Of a DNA stretch of 64,000 bases, positions 62,753 to 64,000 are shown in pieces. The notes below the pieces were generated by a model that did not search any database, was not told where the DNA came from, and was given only the letters and a program-made list of their open reading frames with translations. Every line of letters begins with the position of its first letter. Within the stretch, counting starts at the first letter, position 1. The position numbers and the translations under genes were made by a program. The stretch comes from an uncultured Lachnospiraceae bacterium. Lineage in GTDB: Bacteria; Bacillota; Clostridia; Lachnospirales; Lachnospiraceae. Location of the stretch: assembly GCA_946631295.1 (NCBI GenBank), contig CAMOZY010000005.1, positions 1-64,000 on the forward strand. The letters are read 5' to 3'.

Positions 62753-64000
62753 ATGAACAAGAACAGGATCCGCCCGGAGCAGAGCGCCAAGGCTATGCGT
62801 ATGAGCTACGCAAGACAGCGCGATGTGCTCGAAATGCCAAATCTTATAGAAGTTCAGACGAATTCCTATAAGTGGTTTCTTGATGAGGGCCTTCAGGAAG
62901 CATTCGATGATATTTCTCCAATCGAGGACTTCGCGGGAGCACTCAGTCTTGAGTTCGTGGGATATGATCTCAAGCGCAACGAAGCAAAATATACCATAGA
63001 AGAGTGTAAGGAAAGGGATACCACCTATTCTGCACCTTTGTTCGTGACAGTACGTCTTCACAGTAATGAAGACAAGAATATCCAGGAGTATGAGATATTC
63101 ATGGGAGATCTTCCTCTCATGACTGATACCGGCACCTTTGTCATCAACGGTGCTGAGCGTGTCATCGTATCCCAGCTCGTTCGTTCCCCCGGTATGTATT
63201 ACGGGATCACCAATGATAAGGTAGGTAAGGAACTCTTTTCCTGCCAGGTAATCCCCAACCGTGGTGCATGGCTCGAGTATGAGACCGATGCCAACGATGT
63301 ATTCTATGTAAGGGTCGACAGGAACAGAAAGGTTCCCGTGACCGTTCTTTTGCGTGCTCTTGGTCTTGGAACCAACACCGAGATCAGAGAGAAGTTCGGT
63401 GATGAGATCAAGATTGAAGAGACCTTCAAGAAGGACGCAGCCATCACTCCCGAGAATCCCGAGGGAACATCAGAGGGCGGTCTTCGTGAACTCTACAGAA
63501 AGATCAACCCCAGCGATCCTTATACCAAAGAGAATGCCCAGCAGATGGTGGACAGACTCTTCTTCGATGCAAGAAGATATGATCTTGCAAGAGTAGGACG
63601 TTATAAGTTCAATAAGAAGATGGCCTTCAGGAACCGTATCAGGGGCCTTGTTCTTGCTGAGGATGTCATCGATCCCATGACCGGTGAGGTTATCGCAGCA
63701 GCAGGAACCGAGATCACAACCGAACTTGCTGATCTTATTCAGGATTCCGCAGTTGAGGCAGTTGTTATCCAGACAGATGAGAAGAACGAGAAGGTTCTTT
63801 CCAATATGATGGTTGACATCGCTCATTTCATTGACTGCGATCCCAGAGAAGATTTTGGTATCAAGGACAGAGTTTACTACCCTGTTCTCAGAGAGATCCT
63901 CGATACATACGGAGACGATCCCGAGGCGCTTACCGATGCCATTAAGCAGAACGTTTCCAAGCTTATTCCCAAGCACATTACCAAGGATGATATCTTTGCA
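62753..64000 (+). CDS. rpoB: RNA polymerase beta subunit, N-terminal part
   Basis: 416 codons of rpoB are present; the gene runs off the window. The N-terminus is [20 protein letters not shown]. Conserved beta-subunit blocks follow: [49 protein letters not shown] and [10 protein letters not shown]. The catalytic part, including the rifampicin region, lies beyond the end. I use ATG 62753 because GGGGTGA lies 8 bases upstream; a GTG at 62747 is only 2 bases from the SD. Confidence 0.97.
   Translation, partial: MNKNRIRPEQSAKAMRMSYARQRDVLEMPNLIEVQTNSYKWFLDEGLQEAFDDISPIEDFAGALSLEFVGYDLKRNEAKYTIEECKERDTTYSAPLFVTVRLHSNEDKNIQEYEIFMGDLPLMTDTGTFVINGAERVIVSQLVRSPGMYYGITNDKVGKELFSCQVIPNRGAWLEYETDANDVFYVRVDRNRKVPVTVLLRALGLGTNTEIREKFGDEIKIEETFKKDAAITPENPEGTSEGGLRELYRKINPSDPYTKENAQQMVDRLFFDARRYDLARVGRYKFNKKMAFRNRIRGLVLAEDVIDPMTGEVIAAAGTEITTELADLIQDSAVEAVVIQTDEKNEKVLSNMMVDIAHFIDCDPREDFGIKDRVYYPVLREILDTYGDDPEALTDAIKQNVSKLIPKHITKDDIFA

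Noticed and set aside
1-64000. tRNA, rRNA or CRISPR array
   Set aside because: I saw no cloverleaf, rRNA-like stretch or regularly spaced repeats with unique spacers. A tRNA-Trp sometimes found near secE is not here.

Overview
The window looks like chromosomal DNA of a Clostridia member, most likely Lachnospiraceae. This is inferred from gene content and gene order, not from a database search. The pointers are moderate GC, Firmicutes-type Shine-Dalgarno (SD) sites, the paired glgC/glgD ADP-glucose pyrophosphorylases, DnaD- and DnaI-like replication proteins, QueT and BioY ECF transporters, a GPH sugar symporter, a clostripain-family protein, and the order rpmG-secE-nusG-rplK-rplA-rplJ-rplL followed by rpoB. 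No rRNA, tRNA, CRISPR array, phage gene or transposase gene was recognised.

Layout. 0-9 kb is housekeeping: the end of the ATP synthase operon (atpD, atpC), a large membrane-anchored protein with a C39-like peptidase domain, queT (minus strand), murC, a cluster of DnaA-box-like 9-mers, then dnaD-like, helicase loader and prs. 9-13 kb holds a secreted LRR/SLH-like protein (minus), a hydrolase, and bioY (minus) under a BirA-type operator. 13-20 kb carries glgC-glgD (glycogen synthesis), pth and mfd. 20-31.6 kb is a galactoside and alpha-glucan utilisation cluster: TetR regulator, GH2, GPH symporter, an unfamiliar GT-B-like protein, GH36 alpha-galactosidase, GH13 lipoprotein and a D-lactate dehydrogenase-like enzyme.

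31.6-45.5 kb is more accessory. It has a 206-bp highly structured inverted-repeat element directly upstream of a umuC/yolD pair, a clostripain-like peptidase, DegV, a papain/C39-like protein, a chemoreceptor with almost no extracellular sensor, a three-gene module (VWA/metallopeptidase-like, MoxR AAA+ ATPase, leucine-rich protein), a GT-C membrane glycosyltransferase and an orphan type IV pilin-like protein. 45.6-54.6 kb holds UDP-sugar metabolism (UDPGP family, galE), a small alarmone synthetase, a tail-anchored coiled-coil protein, an M23/LysM/G5 cell-wall hydrolase and an acyl-CoA synthetase-like enzyme. 54.7-64 kb is the ribosomal and transcription block with L1-type and L10 leaders, interrupted by a three-gene MacB-like ABC system, and ends inside rpoB.

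How it works together. The sugar cluster would import and hydrolyse alpha- and beta-galactosides and alpha-glucans. galE and the UDPGP-family enzyme could feed released sugar into nucleotide sugars, and glgC/glgD would store carbon as glycogen. Several control sites are readable by eye: a BirA operator over the bioY promoter, a TetR-type operator over the tetR promoter, a dyad at the glgC start, and the L10 attenuator. Several genes lack an SD and sit a few bases after a -10 element, which suggests some leaderless transcripts. The least explained items are the structured element at 31580-31785, the DnaA-box array at 5389-5537, the MoxR/VWA/LRR module and the GT-B-like protein in the sugar cluster.
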